Source of the DNA: Comamonas resistens
GTDB taxonomy: Bacteria > Pseudomonadota > Gammaproteobacteria > Burkholderiales > Burkholderiaceae_C
Length of the DNA stretch: 64,000 bases
Assembly: GCF_030064165.1 (NCBI RefSeq)
Contig: NZ_CP125947.1
Span: 3,162,001-3,226,000 of the forward strand
Direction: 5' to 3'
In this document: positions 1 to 9,062 of the stretch, piece by piece
How positions within the stretch are numbered: position 1 is the stretch's first letter
Layout of the letters: the number at the start of each line of letters is the position of its first letter
Made by a program: the position numbers and the translations under genes
The notes under the pieces: generated by a model
The model's database searches: none
Told to the model about the DNA's origin: nothing
The model's input: the letters and a program-made list of their open reading frames with translations, nothing else

Positions 1-1
1 C

Positions 2-661
2 AGCCTGCCCCGCTTTCTGCCCTTTGGCATGCCGACCTTTGATCTGGCCGCCACCGTTCCGCTGCTGGTTTTCAGCGTGATTTCGATGGCAGAGGCCACA
101 GGCCAGACCATGGCCGTGGCCGAAATGGTGGACAGCAAGGACAGCGCCCGCGCCCTGGTGCCACGCACCATTCGCGGCGATGCGGTGATGTCGCTGGCGG
201 GCGGCTTCTTTGGCACCTCGATGATCATCACCAGCGGCGAAAACATCGGTCTGGTGCGCGCCACCCAGGTTCGCTCCCGCTATGTCACCGCCATGGCCGG
301 GCTGATGCTGGCCATCGTGGCTCTGATTGCACCGCTGGGGCGCCTGGCCAACGCCATTCCCGCCTCCGTGGTCAGCGCCACAGCCATCATCATCTTTGCG
401 GTCATAGGCACTATTGGCATCGACATTCTGCGCAAGGTCGACCTGCAACAGCGCAGCAATATGTATGTGCTGGCCGGCGCTCTGACCATGGGCCTGCTGC
501 CCATCCTCGTGCCTGGCTTCTACAGCCAGTTTCCCAAGGGCCTCCAGCCCATTCTTGGCAACGGCCTGGCCATGGGCTGCATCACCGCCGTTGTTCTGAA
601 CCTGATTTTCAACGGCAGCAGCCCTGCTGAAACCCCAGCCAGCCACGCTGCCAAGGCATAA
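2..661 (+). CDS. NCS2-family nucleobase (xanthine/uracil) permease, 5' truncated
   Basis: The open frame enters from the window edge and ends at TAA, giving the last 219 residues of a polytopic inner-membrane protein. Hydrophobic segments alternate with short loops. The stretch with EATGQTMAV, followed by TSGENIGLV, resembles the conserved transmembrane core of nucleobase:cation symporter-2 transporters, which import xanthine, uric acid or uracil with protons. The internal ATG at 29 is not the true start because the frame is open before it. The stop lies 2 bp before the ATG of the following amidohydrolase, so the two are probably cotranscribed and the substrate is probably a ring compound that the hydrolase then processes. 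The substrate itself cannot be read from this fragment. Confidence 0.85.
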   Translation, partial: SLPRFLPFGMPTFDLAATVPLLVFSVISMAEATGQTMAVAEMVDSKDSARALVPRTIRGDAVMSLAGGFFGTSMIITSGENIGLVRATQVRSRYVTAMAGLMLAIVALIAPLGRLANAIPASVVSATAIIIFAVIGTIGIDILRKVDLQQRSNMYVLAGALTMGLLPILVPGFYSQFPKGLQPILGNGLAMGCITAVVLNLIFNGSSPAETPASHAAKA

Positions 662-663
662 GA

Positions 664-2097
664 ATGTATCCAGACCTTCAAGTTGCACAGCTGCAGGGCT
701 CCACCCTGCTGCTGCACCCCCAGCATGTGCTGCTCAAGACCGGCATGGCCGCCGACCATGCGGTGCTTGTCGAAAACGGCCAGTTCAAGGACGTGGGCCC
801 GCGCGCCCTGCTGGACGCGCGCCATGCCCATATTCCTGCGCTGGACCTGCCCGGCAAGCTGCTCATGCCCGGCATGATCGACGGCCACCACCACCTGACG
901 CAGTCGTTTGGCAAATCGCTGGCCTATGGCGAGCCGTCCGAGATCTTCCGCCGCGTCTGGGTGCCGCTGGAAGCCAGCCTGGACGATGAATTCGTCTACC
1001 AAAGCGCCAAGCTGGCCGCGCTGGAATCGCTGCGCGGCGGCTTCACCACCGTGTGCGATGCCGGCACTCGCGCCAAGGGCGAAATCAGTGCCGTCGCCAA
1101 CGCCACCAGCGATGCTGGCGTGCGCTGCGTGCTGGGCCTGATCTGCAACGATGGCGGCAACCAGAGCACGCCCGAGCAGCGCGCCGCCACCTTGCAAGTG
1201 GCCGACCGCTTTATCAGCGACTATGCCAGCCATGCTATGGTGCACCCATCGCTGGCGATCTCCATCCCCGAAGTGGCCTCGGATGCCATGCTGCACGCCG
1301 TGGCGCGGCGCTGCGCCGAGGCCGGCATCATCTTCCAGACCCATGTGAATGAACACCTGGCTTCGGTGGAGCGCTCGGTTGTCGCACGCGGCATGCGTCC
1401 GCTAGAACATCTGGCCAGCGTCGGCGCCCTGGGCCCCCAGACCCTGATTGCCCACGGCACGCTGGTCATGCCGGCAGAGCTGATGCTGCTCCAGCGCACG
1501 GATACTGCCGTCAGCTACAACCCCGTGGCCAGCGCCTGGAAGGGCAATGCCGTTGCCCCCGCCGGGCTGATGGCTGCCATGGGCATACGCTTCGCACTGG
1601 GAAGCGACTCCACACGCAGCGATGCCTTCCGTCTGCTGGATGCCGCCGAGGCCGCGCAGAAGTTCGCCTTTGCCATGGCAGCAGGCGATACCTCTGCTGG
1701 CGCTGGCTGGACCTGGCTCGATCATGCGACACACGCGGGCGCGGCGGCCATAGGCCAGGGCTCGCGCATTGGCGAAATCGCCGTGGGCAAGCAGGCCGAC
1801 TTCCTGATCGTCGATGTGGATACGCCAGAGATGTGCACCAACATCGACCTGACCTGGGACCTGGTACGCCTGGCCCAGCGCGACCAGATCGTCGCCAGCT
1901 TTGTCGATGGCAAGCTGCGCCTGTTCAAGGGCTGGCCCGTGGATTGGGATGCCCGCAAGCTCATGCACGAAGTTGCCAGCGCGGCCCATGCAGCCATTGC
2001 CAAGGCCCCTATCCAGCGCCTGCATCCCACGGCCGACGCACACCGCGCCCGCACCGTGGCTGGCAACCATATCTACCCCGCACGAGGTGATCTGTAA
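664..2097 (+). CDS. Amidohydrolase-family deaminase/hydrolase
   Basis: A 477-residue cytosolic metal-dependent hydrolase of the TrzN/AtzB/guanine-deaminase branch of the amidohydrolase superfamily. Visible metal ligands are HHH in GMIDGHHHLTQ (about residue 74), the His of FQTHVNEH (about 225), the His of LIAHGTL (about 261) and the Asp of ALGSDSTRS (about 315). The C-terminal IAVGKQADFLIVD strand is typical of the composite beta-sandwich. Members hydrolyse amino or chloro groups from heterocycles. With a nucleobase permease directly upstream, a purine, pyrimidine or triazine substrate is likely, but this is inferred from context. The stop overlaps the next start (TAATG), so translation is coupled to the TauE-like gene. 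Confidence 0.85.
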   Translation: MYPDLQVAQLQGSTLLLHPQHVLLKTGMAADHAVLVENGQFKDVGPRALLDARHAHIPALDLPGKLLMPGMIDGHHHLTQSFGKSLAYGEPSEIFRRVWVPLEASLDDEFVYQSAKLAALESLRGGFTTVCDAGTRAKGEISAVANATSDAGVRCVLGLICNDGGNQSTPEQRAATLQVADRFISDYASHAMVHPSLAISIPEVASDAMLHAVARRCAEAGIIFQTHVNEHLASVERSVVARGMRPLEHLASVGALGPQTLIAHGTLVMPAELMLLQRTDTAVSYNPVASAWKGNAVAPAGLMAAMGIRFALGSDSTRSDAFRLLDAAEAAQKFAFAMAAGDTSAGAGWTWLDHATHAGAAAIGQGSRIGEIAVGKQADFLIVDVDTPEMCTNIDLTWDLVRLAQRDQIVASFVDGKLRLFKGWPVDWDARKLMHEVASAAHAAIAKAPIQRLHPTADAHRARTVAGNHIYPARGDL

Positions 2098-2810
2098 TGA
2101 CTGGTGAGCAATGGCTGCTGGCCTCCCTGGCGGTGCTGGCCGCCTCGTTTGTGCAAGGCTCCAGCGGCATGGGTTTTGCGCTCATCGTCGCGCCCGTGCT
2201 GACGCTGCTGGCGCCCGATCTGCTGCCCGTGTGTGTCTTGATTCTGATGCTGCCGCTGAACGCCTATGTGGCCTGGCGCGAGCGTCATGCGCTGGACAGG
2301 CGCGGGGCAAGCTGGATCAGCGCCGGCCGCATGGTCGGCACCTTTGGCGGCCTGGCCGTACTGGCCCTGCTCAGCGCACAGGCGCTGTCCATCTTCGTGG
2401 GTCTGTCCACCATTGCCGCCGCGGTCGTGACCTGGTTCATTCCGGCCTTCACGCCGGGGCTGCTGGCCTTCATCATGGCGGGCCTGATCACCGGCGTGAC
2501 CGAGACCGCCACCGGCATCGGCGGCCCGCCCATGGCGCTGACCTACCAGCACCGCCCCCCGGCCGAAATGCGCGCCACCATGGCACTGTGCTTCTTGATC
2601 GGCGAGCTGATCTCGCTGGTATTTCTGCTCTTCATGGGCAAGGTGCAGATGCTGCACCTGAGCGCCGCGCTACAACTACTGCCCGCGCTGGCTGTGGGAG
2701 CTGTCGCCAGCCGCTTTGTGCACACCCGCATCGATGCCAAGGTCATGCGTCTGTTCGTGCAGGCGTTTGCCGTGATCTCCGGTCTGGTGCTGCTGATCAA
2801 GGCCTGGTAA
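2097..2810 (+). CDS. TauE/SafE-family (DUF81) membrane exporter
   Basis: A 237-residue integral membrane protein with about seven to eight hydrophobic segments. The early motif FVQGSSGMGFALI and the second-half ETATGIGGPPMAL are the two repeated signatures of the TauE/SafE family, which exports sulfite, sulfoacetate and other small anions. It starts inside the stop codon of the amidohydrolase gene, so the three genes 2-2810 look like one transcript. Its role may be to release an anionic product made by the hydrolase, but nothing in the sequence fixes the substrate. Confidence 0.85.
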   Translation: MTGEQWLLASLAVLAASFVQGSSGMGFALIVAPVLTLLAPDLLPVCVLILMLPLNAYVAWRERHALDRRGASWISAGRMVGTFGGLAVLALLSAQALSIFVGLSTIAAAVVTWFIPAFTPGLLAFIMAGLITGVTETATGIGGPPMALTYQHRPPAEMRATMALCFLIGELISLVFLLFMGKVQMLHLSAALQLLPALAVGAVASRFVHTRIDAKVMRLFVQAFAVISGLVLLIKAW

Positions 2811-2831
2811 CTCAATCCCCAGCCGAAGCTC

Positions 2832-2935
2832 GATAGTTTCGCTATCAAGAAAGTAGCTGGTAGCGCATCATGCCAGCTGCTTTCAAGCAAAAATCGCTTC
2901 AAAATCAATACATATCACGCGCTAGCCGCTTCGAT
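2832..2935. repeat. Intergenic hairpin repeat (AGCTG-AGCGC arm family)
   Basis: Downstream of the TauE-like gene. The arm AGCTGGTAGCGC (2855-2866) is answered by GCGCTAGCCGCT (2919-2930), 10 of 12 complementary. It is preceded by a small GATAG/CTATC hairpin. The same arm sequence recurs in the hairpins at 15070, 34752, 42000 and, in degenerate form, 52836. No gene lies between 2811 and 3098. Confidence 0.6.
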
Positions 2936-3098
2936 TTCTGATAGCAATCCAGGTCCAAGCCCAACAAAGCTGATGAACATTGCAAGCAATGCTCATGATT
3001 TGATACAGCAAGTTCAGCGTATTGCACTTAAGCTTGCGCACTTTGACAGCCTTTAACAGCTTCAGGCACTGCGGCATTTGCCACCTGCCTCTCCATCA

Positions 3099-3416
3099 AT
3101 GCACAAGATTCTTGCCATTCTTTCCGTTTGCCTGCCAGTTGCTCTGGTAGCAGTTCCTGCGACCAGCTTTGCACATGGCCATGGTCACCACCATCATCAC
3201 AAGCACAGCCATAAAGAGGAATACTGGGACGGCCAGTGCAAGGTGGAGCGCAAGTGGAAGGGCAACGGCGAATACAAGGAAAAGCGCAAGTGCAGGGATC
3301 GCCCCATGGTCTACCAGGCACCACAGCCCGTCTATATGGCGCCACCTGCACCCGTGTACGTCGCACCTCAGCCCCAGGGCCTGGTGATCGACTCGCGCAT
3401 CGTGCTGCGCCCCTGA
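3099..3416 (+). CDS. Small secreted His-rich protein
   Basis: The predicted product is 105 residues from the ATG at 3099. An in-frame TTG seven codons earlier is less likely because the signal peptide starts cleanly at MHKILAIL. A hydrophobic signal ends near ATSFA, probably cleaved there. The mature N-terminus is a His-rich tract, HGHGHHHHHKHSH, followed by a charged Lys/Arg/Glu section with two cysteines and a Pro/Ala tail containing YVAPQPQ. The His tract suggests binding of a transition metal (Ni, Zn, Cu) in the periplasm, but no family is recognised. It runs convergently with the LysR gene. Confidence 0.6.
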   Translation: MHKILAILSVCLPVALVAVPATSFAHGHGHHHHHKHSHKEEYWDGQCKVERKWKGNGEYKEKRKCRDRPMVYQAPQPVYMAPPAPVYVAPQPQGLVIDSRIVLRP

Positions 3417-3432
3417 GGTACGCCCAGCAGCG

Positions 3433-4368
3433 CTAAGGCTCCAGCCGCTGCCTGGCTTCGTCGGCAATCAGATCCCACACCCCGTGCGCGACGGGTGAGA
3501 GTTCCCGCTGCTGACGGCGCACCAGCATGATGCTTCGCTGCACCTGGGGCACCAGCTTGCGGCTGACCAGTACGGCCTCGCTCGCGGCCTTCGCTGGGGT
3601 CGCCGCGCGCTTTTTCCAGTCGTTGGGAATCGCCAGCTGCGGCACCACGCTCAACCCCAGCCCCTGCTCCACCATGCTGTAGATCGTGGTTGTGTGGCCT
3701 ACATCCTGCACCACCGGTGCCGCAGCGCCATGGGACTGCAAGGCCGCATCAATCAGGCGGCGGCTGCCTGAGGCATGATCGAGCAGCACCAGGGGCTGCC
3801 CTGCCAGCTCTGCCCAATGCACCTCTTTCTTGCGCGCCAGCCTGTCACTGGACAAGCAGACCAGGCAAAAAGGCTCGCTCAGAATCGCCTGCGCATGCAG
3901 ATCCTGCTTTTCCGAGGGATCTATGACCACGCCAAAGTCCACCTCGCCACTGCGCACGCTCAGCAGCACATCGCTTTGAATCCGGTCCAGCAGCTGGATA
4001 TTGACGTCGGGCGAGAGTTGCCTGCCCCGCGCAATGCACTGCGGCAGCAGATGTGCCGACAGCGTAGGGCTGCTGGCCACCTTGACACGGCCCTTGCGCT
4101 GCGTGGCCAACCCCTGCACCTCCAGCAGGCAGGCGTCCAGGTCCTCCAGCACCCGCGTGACATTGCCCAGCAGCAGGCGGCCGGCCTCGGTCAATTCCAC
4201 CTCGCGCGTGGTGCGATGCAGCAGCTGCAGGCCCAGCGCCTGCTCCAGCTCGGTCACGTTGCGGCTGACGGCTGGTTGGGTCAGGGCCAGCGTATCGGCC
4301 GCCCGGCTGAAGCTGCCACTGGTGGCCACTGCCACGAAGGCGCGCAGCTGTCTCAGACTTGCATTCAT
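3433..4368 (-). CDS. LysR-family transcriptional regulator
   Basis: 311 residues. The N-terminal winged helix-turn-helix has the classic pattern (LRQLRAFVAVATSGSFSRAA, then TQPAVSRNV at about 31-39), followed by a substrate-binding domain from about residue 90. It is divergent from the BASS transporter at 4606 with a 237-bp gap, the usual arrangement for a LysR protein that controls its neighbour. The gap holds the palindrome ATAGATCTAT (4380-4389) and two ATCGAATA direct repeats. These are candidate operator parts. Confidence 0.9.
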   Translation of the reverse strand: MNASLRQLRAFVAVATSGSFSRAADTLALTQPAVSRNVTELEQALGLQLLHRTTREVELTEAGRLLLGNVTRVLEDLDACLLEVQGLATQRKGRVKVASSPTLSAHLLPQCIARGRQLSPDVNIQLLDRIQSDVLLSVRSGEVDFGVVIDPSEKQDLHAQAILSEPFCLVCLSSDRLARKKEVHWAELAGQPLVLLDHASGSRRLIDAALQSHGAAAPVVQDVGHTTTIYSMVEQGLGLSVVPQLAIPNDWKKRAATPAKAASEAVLVSRKLVPQVQRSIMLVRRQQRELSPVAHGVWDLIADEARQRLEP

Positions 4369-4432
4369 ATCAAAAAATTATAGATCTATCGAATAAATCC
4401 ATTTCTCTTTTGAATCGAATACATGTCCAATA

Positions 4433-4510
4433 GGGCTTGCGCAAACAAGGATGTGCCAAGGACTGCCGTCTTGAAACCAAGCTCTTGTCTGAATCTGATT
4501 TGCGCAAGTC
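4433..4510 (+). repeat. 78-bp dispersed repeat, copy 1
   Basis: Begins GGGCTTGCGCAAAC and ends GATTTGCGCAAGTC, so the ends are imperfect inverted repeats. Three other copies of exactly 78 bp lie at 28322-28399 (reverse), 34561-34638 and 43978-44055. This copy sits in the promoter-side gap between the LysR gene and the BASS transporter. Confidence 0.85.
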
Positions 4511-4605
4511 GTGCCCAATACACAGCCACCGCCCCGGAGCGCTGTGCAAGATTCACTACAAGTCAACGGCCGCATTCCATTCGCCTTGCCGGCCCCATCA
4601 GAACC

Positions 4606-5604
4606 ATGTCCCGTCCTCGCTTCCTTCCCGATAACTTCACCATCGCGCTGATCGCGGTGGTCGTGCTGGCCAGCTTTGTGCCCGCTTCCGGCAAATTTGC
4701 CGAATACGTGGAACTCGTCACCACCGGCATCGTCAGCCTGCTGTTCTTTCTGCATGGCGCCAAGCTCTCGCGCCAGGCCATCTTTGCCGGTATCGGCCAC
4801 TGGAAGCTGCACCTGTGGATTTTTGTCGCCACCTTCGTGATGTTCCCCATCCTGGGCCTGGCGCTGCGCCCCCTGCTCTCCCCCCTGGTCACCACCGAGA
4901 TGTATGTGGGCGTGCTCTTTCTGTGCACGCTGCCCGCCACCGTGCAGTCGGCAATTGCCTTCACCTCCATGGCACGCGGCAATGTCCCGGCAGCCGTGTG
5001 CAGCGCATCGGCCTCCACTTTGCTGGGCATTCTGGTCACGCCGATTCTGGTCAGCCTGATTCTGAACAAGACCGCCGAGGGCGGCGATGCCCTGCACGCC
5101 ATCGGCAAGATCGCCATGGAGTTGCTGCTGCCTTTCGTGGTCGGCCACCTGATGCGTCCGCTGATCGGCAACTTTCTGCAGCGCCGCGCCTCCATCGTCA
5201 AGCTGGTGGACCAGGGCTCCATCCTGTTTGTGGTCTACGCCGCTTTCAGCGCCGCCGTCATCAGCGGCCTCTGGCAGCAGACTCCCGTGCCCTCGCTGAT
5301 CGGCCTTGCGGTGCTGTGCTGCATTCTGCTGGCTGTGGTGCTGACGCTGACCACCTGGGGAGCGCGCCGTCTGGGCTTCAACAAGGAGGACGAGATCACG
5401 CTGGTGTTCTGCGGCTCCAAGAAGAGCATGGTCAGCGGCATTCCCATGGCCAATGTGCTGTTTCCCGCTGCCTCGGTGGGCGCCATCGTGCTGCCCTTGA
5501 TGCTGTTCCACCAGATCCAGCTCATGGTCTGCGCCGTGCTGGCCCAGCGCTATGCACGCCGTGAAGAGGAAGTGCAAGACAGCGATGCCGCCAAGGCTCA
5601 CTGA
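4606..5604 (+). CDS. Bile acid:sodium symporter (BASS/SBF)-family transporter
   Basis: 332 residues with about nine to ten hydrophobic helices. The ATG at 4606 (MSRPRFLPDNF) is chosen because the frame upstream runs through the 78-bp repeat and has no membrane character. The segment VELVTTGIVSLLFFLHGAKLS and the later VFCGSKKSMVSGIPMA are typical of bacterial SBF-like (YfeH-type) members. These take up or export organic anions with sodium. A divergent LysR gene upstream probably regulates it. A strong terminator follows at 5644. Confidence 0.88.
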   Translation: MSRPRFLPDNFTIALIAVVVLASFVPASGKFAEYVELVTTGIVSLLFFLHGAKLSRQAIFAGIGHWKLHLWIFVATFVMFPILGLALRPLLSPLVTTEMYVGVLFLCTLPATVQSAIAFTSMARGNVPAAVCSASASTLLGILVTPILVSLILNKTAEGGDALHAIGKIAMELLLPFVVGHLMRPLIGNFLQRRASIVKLVDQGSILFVVYAAFSAAVISGLWQQTPVPSLIGLAVLCCILLAVVLTLTTWGARRLGFNKEDEITLVFCGSKKSMVSGIPMANVLFPAASVGAIVLPLMLFHQIQLMVCAVLAQRYARREEEVQDSDAAKAH

Positions 5605-5643
5605 TCGGATCAGCAGCCAAAAAAGATAGCTGCATACGCAAAA

Positions 5644-5670
5644 GGGGCGCTGGCAGGCGCCCCTTTTTTA
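5644..5670 (+). terminator. Rho-independent terminator after the BASS gene
   Basis: GGGGCGC and GCGCCCC form a seven-pair stem with a short loop, followed directly by a run of T. Confidence 0.9.
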
Positions 5671-5802
5671 TGCGCTGCCAAATAAACATGCAATCGCGCA
5701 TATGGGCATGCTCCAATATGCCACTGGCCCGCACTTTGGTCGGGCAGCAGGTATGGATTCGGTCACTGACAAATGCATCGTCATCACGCATGGATACTCA
5801 AA

Positions 5803-6825
5803 ATGGCAGTACTTCTTCTGTTGCTGCTTTGCGGACTTGCCCTATGGGTATGGGGTAGCGGCGCGCTCTGGTTTCAAGGCCCGGCCCAGCCCGCGCTGCG
5901 CTGGACGCTGCTGGCGCTATGGACGGTCTGGATGCTGGGCAGTCTTGTGGCCTACTGGAGCAGTCAGCGCCCGGCCATGCTCATGGCCTGCTGGCTGCTG
6001 AGCTTTGTGGCGCTGACGGTGTGGTGGCAGCAGATCAAACCCAGCGACCACCGCGACTGGGCGGCTGATGTCAGCCAGCACACGCAAGTTCAGGCGATCA
6101 AAGGTCCGGGCCAGCGTGTCAGCGTGAGCAATGTCCGCAACTTTCGCTGGCGCAGCGACGAAGACCTCGATGCTCGCTGGGAGCAGCGCAGCTATGACCT
6201 GTCCCGGCTGGAGCGTGTGGACGTAGCGCTTTCCTACTGGATGGGCCCAGCCATTGCCCATACGCTGGTGTCCTTCGGCTTCAGCAATGGCGAGCACCTG
6301 GTCTTTTCCATCGAGATTCGCAAGGAGCGTGGCGAGCAGTTCGATGCCCTCGCGGGCTTCTTCAGGCGGTACGAGATGGTGCTGGTCGCCGCCGACGAGC
6401 GCGACATTCTGGCGGTACGCACCAATGTGCGTGGAGAAACCGTCCATCTCTACCAGGTGGACATGCCCGCCCAGGCCATGCGCGAGCTGTTCATGGCCTA
6501 TGCCCAGCAAGCCGACGAGCTGATCGAGCAACCCCGCTTCTACAACACCCTGACCGCCAACTGCACCACCATCGTCTGGCAGCTGGCACGCAGCATTGGC
6601 GCACAGCTTCCGCTGGACTGGCGGCTGATGGCTTCAGGCTATCTGCCCAGTTATCTGCAAGGCTTCGGCGTGCTTGCCCCTCATGCCACGCTGCAGGCCC
6701 TCAAGCAGGCCGGCAATATCACCGAGCGCGCCAAGGCATGGACAGCCATGGCCGGCCGCAGCGATGCCCAGGCCAGCATTGACTTTTCAAGGGCCGTTCG
6801 CCAGGGCATGCCGCCACTGAAGTGA
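5803..6825 (+). CDS. DUF4105 (Lnb N-terminal periplasmic domain) membrane protein
   Basis: 340 residues from the ATG at 5803. Residues 1-75 hold two to three transmembrane helices (AVLLLLLLCGLALWVWG, then a second hydrophobic block near 35-70). A periplasmic domain of the DUF4105 family follows, recognised by the NTLTANCTTIVW motif with its conserved Cys near residue 256 and by NVRNFRW near 115. The domain has a papain-like layout and is found next to lipoprotein or cell-envelope genes in other bacteria; the function is not established. It stands alone between two terminators. Confidence 0.8.
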   Translation: MAVLLLLLLCGLALWVWGSGALWFQGPAQPALRWTLLALWTVWMLGSLVAYWSSQRPAMLMACWLLSFVALTVWWQQIKPSDHRDWAADVSQHTQVQAIKGPGQRVSVSNVRNFRWRSDEDLDARWEQRSYDLSRLERVDVALSYWMGPAIAHTLVSFGFSNGEHLVFSIEIRKERGEQFDALAGFFRRYEMVLVAADERDILAVRTNVRGETVHLYQVDMPAQAMRELFMAYAQQADELIEQPRFYNTLTANCTTIVWQLARSIGAQLPLDWRLMASGYLPSYLQGFGVLAPHATLQALKQAGNITERAKAWTAMAGRSDAQASIDFSRAVRQGMPPLK

Positions 6826-6890
6826 CATCCTGGCCCCTGCCCTGCAACCTGATTGCGCTCCGGGACACCAGCCAAAAAGCAGAAAGCCAG

Positions 6891-6912
6891 GTACGAGCGA
6901 CCTGGCTTTCTT
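6891..6912. terminator. Bidirectional terminator
   Basis: AGAAAGCCAGGT and ACCTGGCTTTCT form a perfect 12-pair stem between convergent genes, with A/T-rich edges on both sides. Confidence 0.8.
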
Positions 6913-6977
6913 CACGATGGCCGTGGCCTCGCTGCGAAAAACGAGAACCCGTTTACTCCGGCAAGGCCGGCACCCGC

Positions 6978-7964
6978 TCAATCCAGGGTGACCTTGGCAT
7001 CGCGGATCACCTTGCCCCATTTGGCCGTCTCCGCTGCGATGAACTGATCGCATTCCTGAGGTGTGGAGCCTTCGGCAAATGTCCCCATGGTCTGCTGCAT
7101 GCGCTGGGAAATCTCGGGACTGCGAATGATCTTGGCGACTTCTGCCGACATGCGCTGCACAATTTCGCGCGGCACGCCCGCCGGAGCAATCATCGCAGCC
7201 CAGGTGCTGCCTTGCAGCTCCGGAATGCCCTGCTCCGCAAACGTGGGAACATCCGGCAGTACAGCCAGGCGTTTGTCGCTGGCAACACCAATCAGACGGA
7301 TGCGGCCCGCCTTGGCGGGCTGAATCAGATTGGGCGGGGGATCCAGAAAAAGCGGAATCTGCCCTCCCATCAGATCGGTCAAGGCCGGCGCCGCCCCCTT
7401 GTAGGGCACATGAACCATGTCTGTCTTGGTCAGCAGCTTCATCAGCTCCGTGGTCAGGTGCGCACTGGAGCCGCTGCCCGATGAGCCAAAACTCACCTTG
7501 CCCGGATGCGCCTTGGCATAGGCAATCAGCTCCTGCGTGGTCTTGAACGGCGCATTGTTCGCCACGGCCGCGACCAATGGAGAGATGCCCATCAGCGATA
7601 CACCGATCAGATCCTTCTTCGGGTTGTAGGGCAGCTTGGGGTAGAGCGTGGTGTTCGCGGCGTAGGCAGCAATCACCACACCAAAGGTATAGCCATCAGG
7701 CGCCGATTTGGCCAGTTGGTCCACCCCGATCAAGCTGTTCGCACCGGGCTTGTTGTCCACGATGATCGGCTGGCCCAGGGCCTTTTGCAGCCCCACCTGC
7801 AGCAGTCTGGCCATCTGATCGGTAAAACCGCCGGCTGTATAGGGCACGATGATGCGAATAGGCTTGTTGGGCCAGGCGGCCTGGGCTTTCACAGCCGGTG
7901 AAAGCATGGCCGCACCTGCTGCTGCCGTGCCGATGAAGGCCCGGCGAGAAATTGTGTCCAGCAT
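6978..7964 (-). CDS. Bug/TctC-family periplasmic substrate-binding protein
   Basis: 328 residues. The N-terminus (TISRRAFIGTAAAGAAML) has a twin-Arg-like signal, and the mature protein opens with the family hallmark WPNKPIRIIVPYTAGG. LPYNPKKDL and VPYKGAAPALTDL are further Bug signatures. These proteins bind carboxylates and related solutes for tripartite tricarboxylate transporters, but no TctA/TctB genes are present here, as usual for the many orphan Bug proteins of Burkholderiales. It follows etfA on the same strand after 151 bp containing a small hairpin, so cotranscription with the acyl-CoA cluster is possible. Confidence 0.93.
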   Translation of the reverse strand: MLDTISRRAFIGTAAAGAAMLSPAVKAQAAWPNKPIRIIVPYTAGGFTDQMARLLQVGLQKALGQPIIVDNKPGANSLIGVDQLAKSAPDGYTFGVVIAAYAANTTLYPKLPYNPKKDLIGVSLMGISPLVAAVANNAPFKTTQELIAYAKAHPGKVSFGSSGSGSSAHLTTELMKLLTKTDMVHVPYKGAAPALTDLMGGQIPLFLDPPPNLIQPAKAGRIRLIGVASDKRLAVLPDVPTFAEQGIPELQGSTWAAMIAPAGVPREIVQRMSAEVAKIIRSPEISQRMQQTMGTFAEGSTPQECDQFIAAETAKWGKVIRDAKVTLD

Positions 7965-8084
7965 GTTTGTCTCTCTTTGTTTTGAATGGCATGCAGGCCA
8001 TGCGGCATGACCTGCCAGGAAAAGCGAGCGACTTGCAGGGCCGGATTGGTCTGATGCACACCTCGGCCCTTCGCTCTAGCGAGA

Positions 8085-8103
8085 CGGGCTTACACGAAGC
8101 CCG
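8085..8103 (-). other. Short hairpin between etfA and the Bug gene
   Basis: CGGGCTT and AAGCCCG pair perfectly around a five-base loop. No T run follows on the minus strand, so it is more likely a pause or processing site than a full terminator. Confidence 0.4.
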
Positions 8104-8115
8104 CCCCTACTGCGA

Positions 8116-9048
8116 TCAGATGCTCCGGACCATTTCCGGCACAGCCGTGAACAGATCCGCCTCCAGACCGTAGTCGGCCACCGAGAAGATCGGCGCCTCC
8201 GGGTCCTTGTTGATCGCCACGATCACCTTGGAGTCCTTCATGCCCGCCAGGTGCTGGATCGCGCCCGAGATGCCGGCTGCGATGTACAGCTGAGGCGCAA
8301 CGATCTTGCCGGTCTGGCCGACCTGCAGGTCGTTGGGCGCGTAGCCCGCGTCCACAGCCGCACGGCTGGCACCGATGGCGGCACCCAGCTTGTCGGCCAG
8401 GGGCGTCATGACTTCCTGGAATTTCTCGGCCGAGCCCAGGGCGCGGCCGCCGGAGACGATGATCTTGGCAGCGGTCAGCTCGGGACGGTCGCTCTTGGTG
8501 ACTTCGCGGCCCACAAAGGCGCTCTTGCCGGAATCGGCAGTTGCAGCCACTGTTTCGACAGCCGCCGAGCCACCGTTGGCCGCTGCAGCGTCAAAGCCGG
8601 TGGTACGCACGGTGATGACCTTGACGGCATCGGCGGACTGCACGGTGGCGATGGCGTTGCCCGCGTAGATGGGGCGCTCGAAGGTGTCGGCGGAGTCCAC
8701 CTTGGTGATGTCGCTGATCTGAGCGACGTCCAGCTTGGCGGCCACGCGAGGTGCGACGTTCTTGCCCGAAGCGGTCGAGGGGAACAGGATGTGGCTGTAG
8801 TTGCCAGCGATGGCCAGAACTTGAGCCGCCACGTTTTCGGCCAGGCCATCCTTCAGCGATGCGCCATCGGCGTGGATGACCTTGGCAACACCGGCGATCT
8901 GGGCGGCGGCTGCGGCCGCAGCGCCAGCACCTTCGCCAGCCACCAGCACATGCACATCACCGCCGCAGGCCTTGGCAGCCGTCACGGTGTTCAAGGTCGC
9001 GGTCTTGATCGAAGCGTTGTCGTGTTCTGCAATAACGAGAGAAGTCAT
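8116..9048 (-). CDS. etfA: Electron transfer flavoprotein subunit alpha
   Basis: 310 residues, the usual length. The N-terminal adenine-nucleotide-like fold ([11 protein letters not shown]) is followed by the C-terminal FAD domain with VSGGRALGS (about 195), [15 protein letters not shown] (about 245) and the [12 protein letters not shown] and [12 protein letters not shown] motifs. With EtfB it accepts electrons from acyl-CoA dehydrogenases and passes them to ETF:ubiquinone oxidoreductase. A good ribosome-binding site (AAGGA) precedes the ATG, 14 bp after the etfB stop. Its place beside two acyl-CoA dehydrogenase genes fits this role. Confidence 0.97.
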   Translation of the reverse strand: MTSLVIAEHDNASIKTATLNTVTAAKACGGDVHVLVAGEGAGAAAAAAAQIAGVAKVIHADGASLKDGLAENVAAQVLAIAGNYSHILFPSTASGKNVAPRVAAKLDVAQISDITKVDSADTFERPIYAGNAIATVQSADAVKVITVRTTGFDAAAANGGSAAVETVAATADSGKSAFVGREVTKSDRPELTAAKIIVSGGRALGSAEKFQEVMTPLADKLGAAIGASRAAVDAGYAPNDLQVGQTGKIVAPQLYIAAGISGAIQHLAGMKDSKVIVAINKDPEAPIFSVADYGLEADLFTAVPEMVRSI

Positions 9049-9062
9049 TTGTCGTTCTTCCT

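Noticed and set aside
8085..8103. Strong terminator between etfA and the Bug gene
   Set aside because: The stem is good but no T run follows on the minus strand, so it is listed only as a hairpin.
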